From Lepisosteus oculatus (Eukaryota; Chordata; Actinopteri; Semionotiformes; Lepisosteidae), in contig NW_027168341.1 in assembly GCF_040954835.1 (NCBI RefSeq), forward strand, positions 656,001-720,000: DNA of 64,000 bases, given 5' to 3'. Made by a program: the position numbers and the translations under genes. Under the pieces are notes generated by a model, which worked only from the letters and a program-made list of their open reading frames with translations, searched no databases and had not been told where the DNA came from. This document shows, piece by piece, positions 52,746-64,000 of the stretch; positions within the stretch are counted from its first letter, which is position 1, and each line of letters begins with the position of its first letter.

Positions 52746-55540
52746 CCCAGTGGGCAAAAGACGTATAATATACGTCTATTAAACGCATACCTTATACGTC
52801 TAAATGTGGTCTACAATTCGTGTAGAATGAAATTCTAATATACGTCTAAAGTTATACGTCAATTATACGTCTATGTTTAGACGTTCATTATACATAAATG
52901 GTTGGAGTTCTATTATACGGATAAATTTAGAGGACTATTATACATATATGGTTGGAGTTCCGGATAACTTTAGAGGTCTATTATACGGATAACTTTAGAG
53001 GACTATTATACGTATATGGGTAGAGGTCTATTATACATCAAAGATAGATTTTATAGGTGTAGAAACAAGTAAACCAAGCCAATGATTAGATTTAGAAATG
53101 TATTCTGAAAATACACATTCACACCTGAAACATATGTATTTCAAATTATACATTGTATACAATCAATCAACAATCAACATATGGGCAATAATCATAAAAA
53201 AACACAACTAGTCTTAAACTTCAGCTACAAATTCTGGTAACATGGCAATATACAGTATAGTAATGACAAACACAAAACTAATTACATTAACACACTAACT
53301 CAAAACCACATTTTGATTCAAATATACATTTTAAAATGTACAACTTCTATATTTCCAAGAAAAAAAAATATTACAATGGAAGTTAAGATGATTTTTTTCC
53401 ACTATTTGCAAACCCTGTCTAATTGTCCTAACAGTTAGAACCAAAAACCTATTATTTTCAGTGTCCAGATCTCCTGGCCCCCTGTCTTTCATATGCATTC
53501 TTCAAGTAACACATTGCATGCTCCTTTATTTCTTTTTCTGTTGATGTAGGGTGGGACTTCAGCACCGCAGCTAGGAGAAAATTATATAATATTACTTCCC
53601 AAATAAATGATGATTAATATCTTCTTTAGTATAATCTAAAAAGTGAACGGTTTACTAAGCTCAAAACTGAAATAAATGTATAAAATTTGGCTTGCATCAT
53701 AGCAGTTGAGCAATAAAGTCTGTCCTAATTAAAGAGTACCCAAAGTTTGAAAGTACAACATAGAATAAGAATAAGAGAAATGGCAAAACGATTTTGTGTC
53801 ATCTTCCCCATTCACACTATTTTATGTGCCATTTTTTGCTTATTCACGTACTATTTTAATCAAAATAATATTAAGAAAGATCTGTATGTATTCAGATAGT
53901 ATTATTATTGTTCATACTTACTCGTCAAAAGAGGATTGCTGAAATATTTGCGGATATACTTCTACGTTTGAAAAACGTGTCCAAAATTGTGACCAACGAA
54001 TACTAGCAATGCATTGTTGTATATAACCGGAAAATATGCTGGGTTCGATATTTTCTCAACGTATGCGTTTATTAATGTTGTCGATATTATGGTTGAAATA
54101 TAACATTGATAATACATCGCGGCTATGTGCCATCGGTCACTGTTGTATGGTATTATATATAATGACATTATGGAATAGGATGGGGACAGGCCTGGCATCA
54201 CGGGAGGAGGGGGGAATGTTGCCCCTTCAGTTTTGGGCAAAAAGATTTACCTAACTTAATTTGCGCCCTAAAAAAATAGTTGTACTTTGTCAATGGTCAG
54301 ACAACACTAAATGACAGGAACAGTCACTCAGTCTGTTTGATGGGCAGGAGGGCTATCCGTCCAGGAACTGCACATATCAGTGTCGTTATTGAGTGTCAAC
54401 ATTACGATCCTGTTTGCTCAGGTGGACCGATTCCTTGCAGTAGTTTATCATTATACTTAAAATCGTTATATAACTAGGACTAGTTATAGCAGTCTGTGCT
54501 TTCTGTTGGTTTTACAACATTTTTTCTTAACGATTCAGAACGTCCATGTAGCTGCAAAAATGAACGCTTATGGTACTTTTCGCTCCAGGCAATACTCTCC
54601 AGTGAGAGTGACGAAAAATGTGAAACTGAACTTCATCGCAAATACCAGATTGCTAGTCGATATCTTCTATCATAAAGCACTAATTAATGGCATAGCTGCG
54701 AGATTTCATTTGGGTAGCTGCACCGTACAGCTCCGTTTCAACCGAAATATCACCCCCACTCAGAATTTCAGACGCCCCCCTACAGATTTTTCCCCGGGCA
54801 CCGCGCACTGATGGGGGACGGGGTTTCCAGGAAATGGTATCAACTTTTCTCAAGAAAATAAAAATAGAAACTCTATAGGCACTCAAACATTTTACTGTTT
54901 TTTTTCAGGCAGGTGGCAAGACCCCTCCGCAAAACCCTTGTATGCCAAGCTGTGGGCATTGATTCGTCGAATATACGTATTGTAACGCAACGGGGGCTCA
55001 GGCGGGCGCCCTTGCCGCATTAGGTCGGCCCCTGCACCGTCCGGGGCTCGAACCCGGGACTTCCGCGTCTCTCTGCAGCGACCTAGCCCCGTGAGCTAAA
55101 GAGAGATCTCTCCACAGCCCAGTAGCTGTGGTCCTGCTATCACAGGGAAGGGCGGTGACGTCACCCGCTCTGGTACGCCGGCTCTTACACAGCGCCTGTC
55201 GGCCGTAAGCGTTACAGTATATTCACGGCGAAAATACGGCTATACGTATATATACGTCGCCTCGACGTATAATCAACGTCGAATTGCAACCGTAAAATCG
55301 ACGACATTAATAAATGCATATATAACGTCGAAAACACATCTAACACTAGGAGTATACGGCACTCTGCACAGTGTACGAAGTAAATTATTTTCGCAGTAAT
55401 TAATTTACACGTGTATAATAAATATAGTAAATATAATTAATTACTGCGAAAATAATTTACTTCGTACACTGTGCAGAGTGCCGTATACTCCTAGTGTTAG
55501 ATGTGTTTTCGACGTTATATATGCGTTTATTAATGTTTAT
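52746..55540. mobile_element. Second copy of the 3.1-kb element, end truncated
   Basis: It starts with the same CCCAGTGGGCA end, followed by a shortened tandem array (52860-53040) and the shared middle (53040-54955). The palindromic end (from 54957) is interrupted by a 236-bp insertion and stops before its outer tip. Orientation is reversed relative to 23454-26544. Confidence 0.85.
54981..55216 (-). mobile_element. 236-bp insertion with TGTAACGC ends and a tRNA-like core
   Basis: The insert begins TGTAACGC and ends GCGTTACA and is flanked by GTAT on both sides (54977-54980 and 55217-55220). The intact palindrome near 23480 shows the uninterrupted site. On the minus strand it contains TAGCTCACGGGG and GGGTTCGAGCCCC at tRNA-like spacing (about 55038-55110). 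It could be a very short LTR-type element (TRIM), or a SINE-like unit with inverted ends. I do not recognise the family. Confidence 0.75.
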
Positions 55541-56087
55541 TTCACAGTGTCGTGCACCTTTTCATTGCTCTCGCTTTCAGAGCCTCCGCACGGCACACGA
55601 CTCGACATCAGGAAGCACATTGAAGTGAAAGCAGGGAGCGCTGCGACATGCACTGTGCAGATCCCGCCACACTAAGAGGTATATAAGCGTCAAAGGCAAG
55701 TCATTCCGAGTTGGTCGTTTGTGTTTTCCGTTCAGACGCGAAATGCTGAAATGATCTCTCGGCTCCTCGGTTGTCATTTCTGCTCCGTAAAGGAATCACA
55801 GCACGAGTCGGCTTCCAGCACGGTGGGTCGGGACACGATGCCGGGGGTCGGAGAGAGTGATGTCTTCCTCGTTAGTATAGGACCTGTCACGTGGACCTGT
55901 CACCTGTCCCCACCTGTCACGCGGGAGACCGGGGTACATCAGGACGCGCATTGAAGTGAAAGCAGGATGCGCTGCGACATGCACTGTGCAGATCCCGCCA
56001 CACTAAGAGGTGAGTGGGTCTGTTCGATCACAGCACTAGGCGAATCCCCAATCCCCTTTTGTGCGTGGCGACAGAAGAAGTCTGGTC

Positions 56088-56160
56088 TGTTTCCGCCCGG
56101 TTTCGATCCGGTTATCTTTCGCGTGTGAGGCGAACGTGATAACCACTACACTACGGAAAC
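56088..56160 (-). tRNA. tRNA-Val (CAC)
   Basis: This is a 73-nt tRNA with acceptor GTTTCCG/CGGAAAC, anticodon CAC and T loop ATCGAAA. The first T-loop base is changed (A for T) and one T-stem pair is weak. The other stems are intact. Confidence 0.88.
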
Positions 56161-56609
56161 TGTGGTCAGATGTGCCCAGCGGCCCAGCGCTGAGCTTCGC
56201 CAATGCGATTCAGCTGCTTCCAGTGCCTTTATTGGGGTGCGCTGATGGACCGTGCTCTCTCTCCAGAGACCAGCACGCCTGTCATGGACGGAGCAGGAAA
56301 GACGGCACCACATTCTACAGCCCTCTCCACGCAATCGACGAAATCGGGCTACTGAAGTGGAGAAAATCGCCTCTCCAGAAAGTGCAAATATCATCTTGGA
56401 GAGTATAAATCCTATTGCCGAAGGTCAGCCCTGTCTACCAGAGTGACCCTCCCACCTCCTGCAGCGATGGTCAGCTCGTCTCACGCGAGAAGTTTCGGCT
56501 GGAAACAAGCGCCCCCTCTTCTCGTACGTTTTGCACGTTGAGTAGTTTTAATGCGGCTCCTTCGTACACAGTGCTGATCTTTTGGAAAGCAGGAGGCAAA
56601 ATTGACACG

Positions 56610-56681
56610 TTCCCATACCGGGAGTCGAACCCGGGCCGCCTGGGTGAAAACCAGGAATCCTAACCGCTAGACCATATGGGA
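56610..56681 (-). tRNA. tRNA-Glu (TTC)
   Basis: This is a 72-nt canonical tRNA with acceptor TCCCATA/TATGGGA, anticodon TTC and perfect T arm CCGGG-TTCGACT-CCCGG. Confidence 0.97.
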
Positions 56682-56882
56682 GTGCACAACCCTGCTGTTC
56701 CGGGCATCATGCAAGCAAACTACATAAATATGAGAAAACACGCAAGAGAGTTGTCACTCAGAGTGTCGAAGGGTCGATGTATACTGGGGCTCAGTTGAAA
56801 TGCAACGTCAGGACTTTCCCGAATTATGTCACACGAAGAGAGCACAGCCTTTTCCGCCCTGCCACGTGTGTATTGGTAACTC

Positions 56883-56954
56883 GCCGTGATCGTATAGTGG
56901 TCAGTACTTTGCGTTGTGGCCGCAACAACCCCGGTTCGAATCCGGGTCACGGCA
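56883..56954 (+). tRNA. tRNA-His (GTG)
   Basis: This is a 72-nt canonical tRNA with acceptor GCCGTGA/TCACGGC, anticodon GTG and perfect T arm CCCGG-TTCGAAT-CCGGG. Confidence 0.97.
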
Positions 56955-57528
56955 GAATAGGGGCGTCTGCTTTTACTACTTGCACGAATGAAGGCAAAAA
57001 AAAGCCAATTGATGTGAACGAACGGCGCTTTACAGAGGAGTACTGCCTGACTGGATCGTTGATGAACGACAGAGACCACTCCGACCTCTTCTCGGGTTTC
57101 TTCAATGACTTACTAAGGATCTTCTTCACATTCGCCCATGCAGGGGAAGCCAGTTACACCAAAGCAAACGCAGGAAAGTGCAATTCAAGCAGAGACCAGG
57201 AGGGACTTGTTTACACCGAGAGTGGTCGGAGAATGGAACAATGCGCCCAGCCCTGTTGCTGGAGCCGATTCTTGATGAGATCTTTGGCTCACTAAGAAGC
57301 CCCCGCTGGATGCTAATCTTTCTGTTGTTCTTGCAGGTCCTGCGCTGCTTTTGAGCCGACAGAGCTCGTCCTGATCTGTCGGCACAGCCCAATTGCAAAT
57401 GATCGGCTCCGCATACAGAAGGAACGTGGGTTTGGTACAAGAGTGCATGAAGGCACCGGAAATACATTGGGAACAAATGACCGGTCGCTCAATACCTCTG
57501 TGAAGTACAGGAGCGTGCAAAACGAGGC

Positions 57529-57601
57529 TGTTTCCGCCCGGTCTCGAACCGGGGACCTTTCGCGTGTTAGGCGAATGTGATAGCCGCTACACTACGGAAA
57601 C
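57529..57601 (-). tRNA. tRNA-Val (AAC)
   Basis: This is a 73-nt canonical tRNA with acceptor GTTTCCG/CGGAAAC, anticodon AAC and T arm CCCGG-TTCGAGA-CCGGG. Confidence 0.96.
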
Positions 57602-57710
57602 CTGTAGGGACTGCTGCTGGTGTCTCGCTTGCGTTTCGGGCTGAGAAAGGGACGCGTCACTTTAGGCAGAGGGCGCTGGAGAGAGGAACAAAGGGCGCGA
57701 TGAAACAAAA

Positions 57711-57745
57711 TGCCGAAACCCGGGATCGAGCCAGGGACCTTTAGA
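57711..57745 (-). pseudogene. 3' half of tRNA-Phe
   Basis: Mirror of 46558-46592. The GGTCCCTGGCTCGATCCC arm and GTTTCGGCA end are kept, and no 5' half is present. Confidence 0.8.
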
Positions 57746-58278
57746 ACATACTCTCACGAATCGTTAGAATACGTGCGTTTGATCATCAATTGCGTAACAA
57801 CCACATTCGTTCGACTTGAGCCATCAAGCTCATAGTTTTCAAATCTTGAAAGCTGTCATTGAGCACATCATAGTCTGCAGTACGCCCCGTAACTTGCGTA
57901 CTTCAACAGAAAGAAGAGCAGACAGCTCCATAAATATGCGAGGCGCAGAGAGTGCAAGGCGAGCCGCACACGTTTCGGTGGCTGAGAGAGGGCAGTTTTT
58001 GCTTCTGCATTTCCCAAGTAAGGACGCATGACAACAAGCGATCGCGGTGCTCATTTACGACATAGTGGTGATGAGTTTTCAGTACGTGTTCTTTTGAACG
58101 AGCAATGAGGTTGCTGCCTTGGACAGCTGACTGCACGCTCTCATTGTGCCACGTGATGAGTATTCACCAGGCTCGTTCAGTCATTAGTCACATTCCATCG
58201 TTTGCCATAAGCAGATGCTGCAAGGTGATGTGGATATCAGTTCCCAGTCTTGTGGACGAGGACAAAAAGAACACACAA

Positions 58279-58350
58279 GGGCTCATCCACGAGTTGAACC
58301 CAGGACCTCCCACACCCTAAGCGAGAATCATACCCCTAAACCAATGAGCC
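58279..58350 (-). tRNA. tRNA-Pro (AGG), weakened T arm
   Basis: The acceptor, D arm and AGG anticodon arm are intact, but the T stem CTGGG/CGTGG has a mismatch. The left-arm copy (45953-46024) looks better. Possibly decaying. Confidence 0.75.
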
Positions 58351-58550
58351 ACGGCAGCACTTTCCATTTTATTCTGTCAGCCAGCTTGAGGACGGGGGAG
58401 AGGCGTCATTCGCTCGTCCAGTCAGACCTTCATCAATACGTCAAGAAAGCCGCAATTACACGACTGCCTTGCAGACGAAGGGCAGTGAACTGCACCCGGT
58501 AAGAGGGGAACAAGCGGCACTAGGCGACACCGAGGCATGAGCCCCAGGGA

Positions 58551-58623
58551 GGGGGGTTAGCTTGCATGGTACAGCGCTCGCTTTGCATGCGAGAGGTAGC
58601 GGGATCATTTCCCACGTCCTCCA
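58551..58623 (+). tRNA. tRNA-Ala (TGC)
   Basis: Mirror of 45680-45752 with the same anticodon TGC and acceptor. The T loop reads ATCATTT, a change at a conserved G of the B box, so its promoter may be weaker. Confidence 0.8.
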
Positions 58624-59035
58624 GGTGTGTGCTTAGAGCTTGATGTGCCGAAAGGTGTCCTTTAGCCTGTGGTCACGCCTTGCATGGAGAGCGTCATGCA
58701 GCTGTCAATCATTTCGCAGCCACGCCCCCTCTTCATCTTCTCTCTGCCTTAAGCGTCTCCGCCACTCTCTCTTGACATTTCATGTCAGCATGTCAGAAGT
58801 CCGAGTGACGTTTTTAATGGCTGAGTGAGGGCACGATGCTGAAGCAGAGAGGCCACTTCAGCCAGAGAGACTTGTGCTAGGTGAGATCTGAAAAACAGAC
58901 TCGCAACAGAAACAGACCAAAAAAGTATCGGTGAGCTCAAAAGGCAAATGCACCATCCAGCAGAGGGCGTCTAAAGATTAGGGAACGGGCGACTGAAATC
59001 CATGAGGCAAACTTTCCGGCTGTGTACTGCAGGTG

Positions 59036-59108
59036 GCCTCGTTGGCGTGGTTGGTAGCGCGTCAGTCTCATCATCTGAAGGTCCTGAGTTTGATCCTCAC
59101 ACGGGGCA
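59036..59108 (+). tRNA. tRNA-Met (CAT), elongator type
   Basis: This is a 73-nt tRNA with acceptor GCCTCGT/ACGGGGC and loop CTCATCA (anticodon CAT). The T loop is TTTGATC and one T-stem pair (C-C) is lost, so it is not fully canonical. Confidence 0.8.
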
Positions 59109-59369
59109 GGGCTGCTTCCTCTCTTGCTCTTTTCAAACACTTGCGGCAACTGTTCGCTCATAACCACGTCTGGAATGCGTGACCTTTACACGGGGGAGAA
59201 GCAACGCCGCATCCCTTTTCTAAAGAACATTCACATTCAGAAATAAGTCAAGAAATTTGCCATTACTTTCGCTCGCGCTGCTGTCAGCCTGCCCATGTTG
59301 CCAAAGAAAGATTCACTCGGCGTCAACATGACAGAACAGCGATCACTTGAAAACACTATTCCACACTCC

Positions 59370-60157
59370 GTAAGCAAGAACTTCAGTGTTTGCAGTCACC
59401 CGATATGCCGATAGTCAAAGGAGCACAAAACACGAAGCGTCAAAAGAGAAGATGAGTTGATGGAAAGAGCGTTGAATTGATAAGCACAAAAGTTCAGCTC
59501 GTACAATAGGCAACGAAGGTCCCGGCGTCATCATCGCACTTGAAAGGACTGCCTTGCAGACTAAGGGCAGTGGGAGGTTGCTGTTTTGAGATGGAGGCAT
59601 TGGGATGGTGGGCCGAGATCTATTCTTCTTAAGGAATTCTTCATCGTGAAAGATCGGTCCACAGGTCATCCAAAGAACTTACAAATTTTTTGGACTCAGG
59701 GAATCACGTGCTTCCGGAAGGGAGTGAAGTGCTCAAACACATGACATGCCCCCTTGATCTCACATGCACAATTCTGCTGCAACATGCACAGCTACCGTCC
59801 ACACCAGGCAGTGGGGCTTCAGCAGAATTTGCTACGCCACCTGCAATTACATATCCAGCTGCACACATATACATGGCCCCTCTGTCCTTTTCAGGATCTC
59901 AAAAAAAAGCATAGCGTGGTTTTCCTGCAACCTGATTGACCGCATCTCCCTCAGAATGTGCCCCGTTGCATTCATTGCTGAAGCAGGACGGAGGCTAACG
60001 GGCATGCCAGAACAGTTAGGCTCAGCGATCTCTCCAAAATATTGTGGTTGTAGTGGAAGAAATATGGTTTAAATTATACCTTGGTATTTCAAACTCTCTC
60101 TAGAATGTTATCCATTTCTATTTTATTTTGACAGGAACTGGCTAATGACACTAGATG
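59370..60157. other. No gene seen
   Basis: Unique-looking sequence next to the right arm. It contains only short chance frames and a short stretch (59550-59580) echoing the tRNA-Pro flank near 45800. Confidence 0.5.
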
Positions 60158-60310
60158 AAAAGAGAAGAAAGAAAACACAACGTTTCGGCCGTGGAGCCTT
60201 CTTCAGGTGTGAGGGCTCCACGGCTGAAATGTTGTGTTTTCTTTCTTCTCTTTTAAGCATGGAATAGACCTATTACTTGTTCCTTTGCAGCCTACGCATG
60301 CTGACACAGC
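60158..60310. repeat. Penelope-like hairpin with ribozyme-like core
   Basis: A 41-bp near-perfect inverted repeat (60158-60198 and 60214-60254) encloses a 15-nt loop. On the minus strand it reads CTGAAGA...GGCCGAAACG, which resembles the CUGANGA...GAAA core of hammerhead ribozymes found in Penelope-like elements. Related fragments lie at 35230 and 36225. Family assignment is from motif memory and is tentative. Confidence 0.45.
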
Positions 60311-60432
60311 TCCCCACCTGAACTGCTAATGATGCCTGGTAGTTTGTGGTACTTGGGTATTGTCTTATGTTTGCTCAAACTGCATATGTGTGATTGCATA
60401 TTTTTGGGTATTTTCATATGTCAATATTTAAT

Positions 60433-60885
60433 TCACTGACATTCCTGTATGCTTGGAAGAAAGGTAGATTGGATTTGGCACAGGACGCCTGCCCATATTT
60501 GTTGATCATTGTTGGGCTGGAAAAACAATGATAAAAAGTGTATGAAAAAAGCTCTCTCCAATATTTCCCTTCTCTTCGCCATGGTTACACTGCCCGTTCT
60601 TTCCGTCTTTTGTCCTTCTACAAAGATTCCAGGGCTCTTTTTCCACCATAATATCAGAATATTTTTTTCTCTTTTAAAGGCTGTAGGTGGGGTGTGATGG
60701 ACTGTACCACTATCATAGAAGATTTTTTCAGGACACATCGCAGTTCCATAGTAGAATTTATCAATAGTAGAATTCCATAGGACATTATTTACCAACATAT
60801 TACCCAGTGTGAGACTCTGCCAGTAAACCTCAGAGCATTGAGTTCTCCACTGATAAAGATGGCTGTCTGAAGTCATGAAATCCAC
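60433..60885 (-). other. Unrecognised 150-residue open frame
   Basis: A minus-strand frame that is open for 150 residues, with no domain that I recognise. It is single copy in the window and lies upstream of retroviral relics. From 60886 to about 61985 I see no gene. Confidence 0.15.
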
Positions 60886-61984
60886 TGCTGGGATGCCTGA
60901 GAGACAGTAATTGAATCTTGGCTGGAATTAGGCTTTCTATTAGTGTTGATCTTTGGGAATTATGTGGTAAAAAGGGAAAACTCCTTTACTTTAGTCACTT
61001 TGAATGTTCAAATGTACAGAACCTGCAAAACTAAGCAATGAAAAAAATCCATCACCACTCTCATGATAGCATAACTCATAGTCTCTGCTGTTGTGTAACA
61101 ATACACACTTTCAATTTTCTTATCGCCTGTCTCCAGAGAGAATGTTGTTAGTGCTGATGACCTTGAATTAGACCTTGTTGACTCTGTAAAACAATCTTCC
61201 TCTGCTTAGATTTTCACTCAGATTGATTTTGTTCTCAGATTATTCCTGGCAGGACTGAGTTTCTAGGAAATGAAAAGTGAAAGAAAAAGTACAGAAGATC
61301 AGCCCTTGAATATACAACATTGTGCAGTGAGATTGTTAAATGTATTAGCTGCTATCCTGAGTTAGAGCCTGTCGTGGTAAGCAGTGGATGACAGGATCTA
61401 GCACAGATACTAATGAAACACTGTTAATGAAAGATAAAACACTTGAGTCTTATTTTAGTTTTCCATTTCCCTTTCATTTGTGATGTACTGTACAACAGGC
61501 CACAGAACATGCACAAAAACAGATATGCACACATTCACACCAGGCAATGACAGTCTGCCCAGTCAGAATCTGAGCTGAGGTATCAGAATTCTGAATTCCC
61601 TGAATTCTGTCATGGATCATCCACAATAAGGGCAATGTTTGAACACGAGGATCCCCAGGAGAGAGCCTAGTAACATAAATCTTGGAGCAAAAGCAGATGA
61701 TTAACTTCATAGTTTGTGTGGTTGAGCCAAAGTTGAGCATGAGGATATGTGAGTCACCATTCTTAGAAATGGATCCAACTTCAGACAGGCGTCAAAAGTA
61801 AGAGTATACAGTGCTGGGGCAATGACACTTCAATGATCAGAAGGATAACAAGAGTTTTAATGCATTGAAATTGATTTTCTGGTGATGCACACTGTCATGG
61901 AACTATTAATTTTTTAAGGATCACTTACTGACGTCAGACAGCTGCCAATTCTCCAGACTGGAAGGATGAACAGTTTATCCCCCT

Positions 61985-63436
61985 AGGTACCATATTTCCA
62001 TATTTCGAAGCATTGGAATAATACATGTCATACAGCAACATAAAAACAGGAAGACAAGTATCACAGCCCCTATAATCGGTGTTAGTAACTTAAAAGAAAA
62101 ACATTCCCCCTGGCCCAAACTGTGATTCTAACCAGGAGAGAAAAGCCGGTGTATCTTTTATGCCTCTCTCTTTATTCACCTTGTCTTTTAGTTCTTTCAA
62201 ATGCTGAATAGCGAGCGTAAGATTTCCATAATCATCGTCATTAGCTGGAATATATGTACAACAGGAGTCTCCTACTAAAGCATAGACTCCTCCAGATGCT
62301 GCATTTTGAAGGTCCAGCACGAACCTGTTCTGAAGTGCCATTAATCTAACTCCCCTTAATTCTTGTTTGATAGCGTCTAAGCCTTCTAACGTGATATTAA
62401 TAAAAGAGTACATTTCATAAAAAGTCGCATGGGTGAGGCTGTAGAATGAGGCATTAAAGCACATATATAACAAGATGCATTAAATTTCTTTAACTTTACA
62501 GTATGATTTATAAATTTATACCACAAATTACTCATGTCCCCCTCATTATCAGTTTCATTCAGCCAGTTTGTATACAAAGAGGCTTCGTGTTTAGATTCTT
62601 CCTCTTTTGGGGTGGTGACAGGCTTCTACATAAAAAGGAAAAAGGCTGTGCACATCAGTCCCAAGCAGGTTATCCCCATCTGTCCTTGTGGAGACATCAC
62701 TCCTGCGCTTTGCTCAGTTCGTTTGTGACCTTTTTACAGTGGGAAGCATGAATCCAGGGCACCATTTCTGTGACCTTCACAGCAGTGGCAGTGGTCAGCA
62801 GCACCTGGTACAGCCCCCTCCACCTGAGTGAACACCATTTCTTTTTCCTGAAGTCTTTCACCAGAATCCAGTCTCCTTATTCACTCATTAGTTCTTACAG
62901 CACAGGTAAATCCCTGTGGGCTGGAGCCCAGCATAATCTTAGGCTTTTTTGGTCAACTTTGGTCAACAGATTGGTCAACAACTGGGTAATAACTCTTAGA
63001 AAAATCTACACATTGTTCCCCTGCCTCAGCTGTGACGTTTTGCAGAACAATTCTAGCTGAAGTTGTAAAATTTCTCTTTGTTCCGTTCCTGCAAAACATC
63101 TTATTATGAACAAACAAACCACAATAATCATTTGCATCTAGGGGAATCACTCCCAAGGGTAACCCCCCTTAAAACTATATTGTTCTACCCATCAGGTTCT
63201 GCCACTAGATAAGAGAACCTTTCCCATGAAATCATTTTTTGACCTTCATGATCCCTTCAGGGCGTACAATTAGCACAGAAGCAGCAGCTTTAGTCCACAT
63301 GTTTTTCAAACAGGATATTAACGATATGATCATAACGAATAATACCAGACCCACAAATATGTATTGAACCAGAGACCCTCTCCATGTTCCTAGCACAGAC
63401 TGTAGCCATGCACCAATGCCCCAATCATCTGGATTG
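61985..63436 (-). mobile_element. Endogenous retrovirus relics (integrase tail and env parts)
   Basis: Minus-strand pieces include an integrase C-terminal-like stretch near 62730-62885, an env surface-like start near 62480-62577, a transmembrane-subunit piece with the LQNR...CX6CC-type pattern near 62250-62370, and a hydrophobic anchor near 62000-62080. A second env-like anchor near 63240-63410 and a further env-like piece at 62953-63156 suggest two adjoining fragments. Gamma- or epsilon-like by motif. It is old and broken in many places, and no LTR was identified. Confidence 0.7.
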
Positions 63437-63766
63437 CAGGATTTACGAAGAAAATTATTTTCGCAGTAATTAATTTATTATATTTACTATATTTATTATA
63501 CACGTGTAAATTAATTACTGCGAAAATAATTTACTTCGTACACTGTGCAGAGAGCCGTATACTCCTAGTTGCGGCACACACGATACGTACAGTAAAAAGC
63601 CTCAGGCACTGTGTTAGATGTGTTTTCGACGTTATATATGCGTTTATTAATGTCGTCGATTTTACGGTTGCAATTCGACGTTGATTATACGTCGAGGCGA
63701 CGTATATATACGTATAGCCGTATTTTCGCCGTGAATATACGTATATTCGACGAATCAATGCCCACT
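63437..63766. repeat. Palindromic MITE, third copy, partial
   Basis: Matches the palindrome at 23454-24003 from near its centre to the tip CGAATCAATGCCCACTG. The other arm is almost absent. It abuts the retroviral relic on the left and, on the right, a block that matches 41935-42005. Confidence 0.88.
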
Positions 63767-63859
63767 GTGTAAACTCTTGAGCAAACTCTGAACCAGCTCT
63801 AAGGAAACGAATCCGATTAGACGTTACTTTGACTCATCTTTTTACGCTCAGTGCGGGAT

Positions 63860-64000
63860 TGCTCAAATATGCAAATGGTGAGGCTCCAGTTCGACACCAC
63901 TTTACAGTATCTGACAAAAGCATGGCAGACTGTGCCATGACCGGCAGATAACTTCTGCTTATTTTTACCATATGAAACATTGGAAATCCTGCCACTTGCA
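63860..64000 (-). repeat. Inverted copy of 28907-29045
   Basis: Reverse copy of the sequence upstream of the 13-bp hairpin, including the octamer, but without the second hairpin arm. It runs off the end of the window. Confidence 0.88.

Larger units (their letters stand above)
55686..59369 (-). repeat. Right arm of the 3.65-kb inverted repeat
   Basis: Mirror of 44950-48597. This arm keeps the better copies of Val-CAC, Glu, His, Val-AAC and Met. The 7.1-kb spacer between the arms holds the inverted block A and the second 3.1-kb element. Confidence 0.93.

Noticed and set aside
55038-55110. tRNA gene inside the 236-bp insertion
   Set aside because: A- and B-box-like sequences are present, but the acceptor and anticodon stems do not pair.

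Overview
The window looks like nuclear DNA of a fish-like vertebrate. It contains many vertebrate-type tRNA genes, two U4 snRNA copies, a full-length Tc1-like transposon, an L1-like LINE with a 16-bp target duplication, 5S-derived SINE sequence, and fossils of an LTR retroelement, a Polinton-like element and endogenous retroviruses. I cannot fix the species; this repeat mix would fit a ray-finned fish. There are no bacterial-style operons. Most open frames are chance frames in duplicated non-coding DNA. I see no complete ordinary host protein-coding gene, only exon-like pieces of one unrecognised gene in three copies. LAYOUT. 1-4160: a tRNA block (Ser-CGA, Arg-ACG, Thr relic, Ser-GCT). 4160-18130: fold-back repeats, split by a young LTR element (7652-16482, with a Tc1 inside it). 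18143-20220: exon-like pieces and a direct copy of the first block's end (Thr-AGT, Ser-GCT). 20390-23450: Gly-TCC, an L1-like insertion and U4. 23454-26544: a 3.1-kb transposon-like element with a palindromic end and a 50-bp tandem array. 26545-29055: Ser-AGA, Gly-GCC, a 5S-derived SINE, Ile-AAT and three perfect hairpins. 29560-31885: a broken Polinton-like fragment. 32680-36180: Ser-TGA, Arg-TCG, a Thr relic and Asn-GTT. 36607-41086: a candidate 4.5-kb element with inverted ends. 41700-43820: an inverted copy of the U4/Gly region, rearranged. 44950-48597 and 55686-59369: two 3.65-kb inverted arms, each carrying Met, Ala, Pro, Phe-relic, Val-AAC, His, Glu and Val-CAC. The 7.1-kb spacer between them holds an inverted copy of the first block (Thr, Arg, Ser) and a second copy of the 3.1-kb element. 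59370-63440: unique sequence, a Penelope-like hairpin and env/pol relics of endogenous retroviruses. HOW IT FITS TOGETHER. This is an RNA polymerase III gene cluster built by repeated direct and inverted duplication. For several tRNAs one copy is canonical and its mirror copy is decayed. Comparing copies also gives natural empty sites, which define the ends and target duplications of the LINE and the 3.1-kb element directly from this window. Alignments were made by eye, so block edges are approximate to a few tens of bases.
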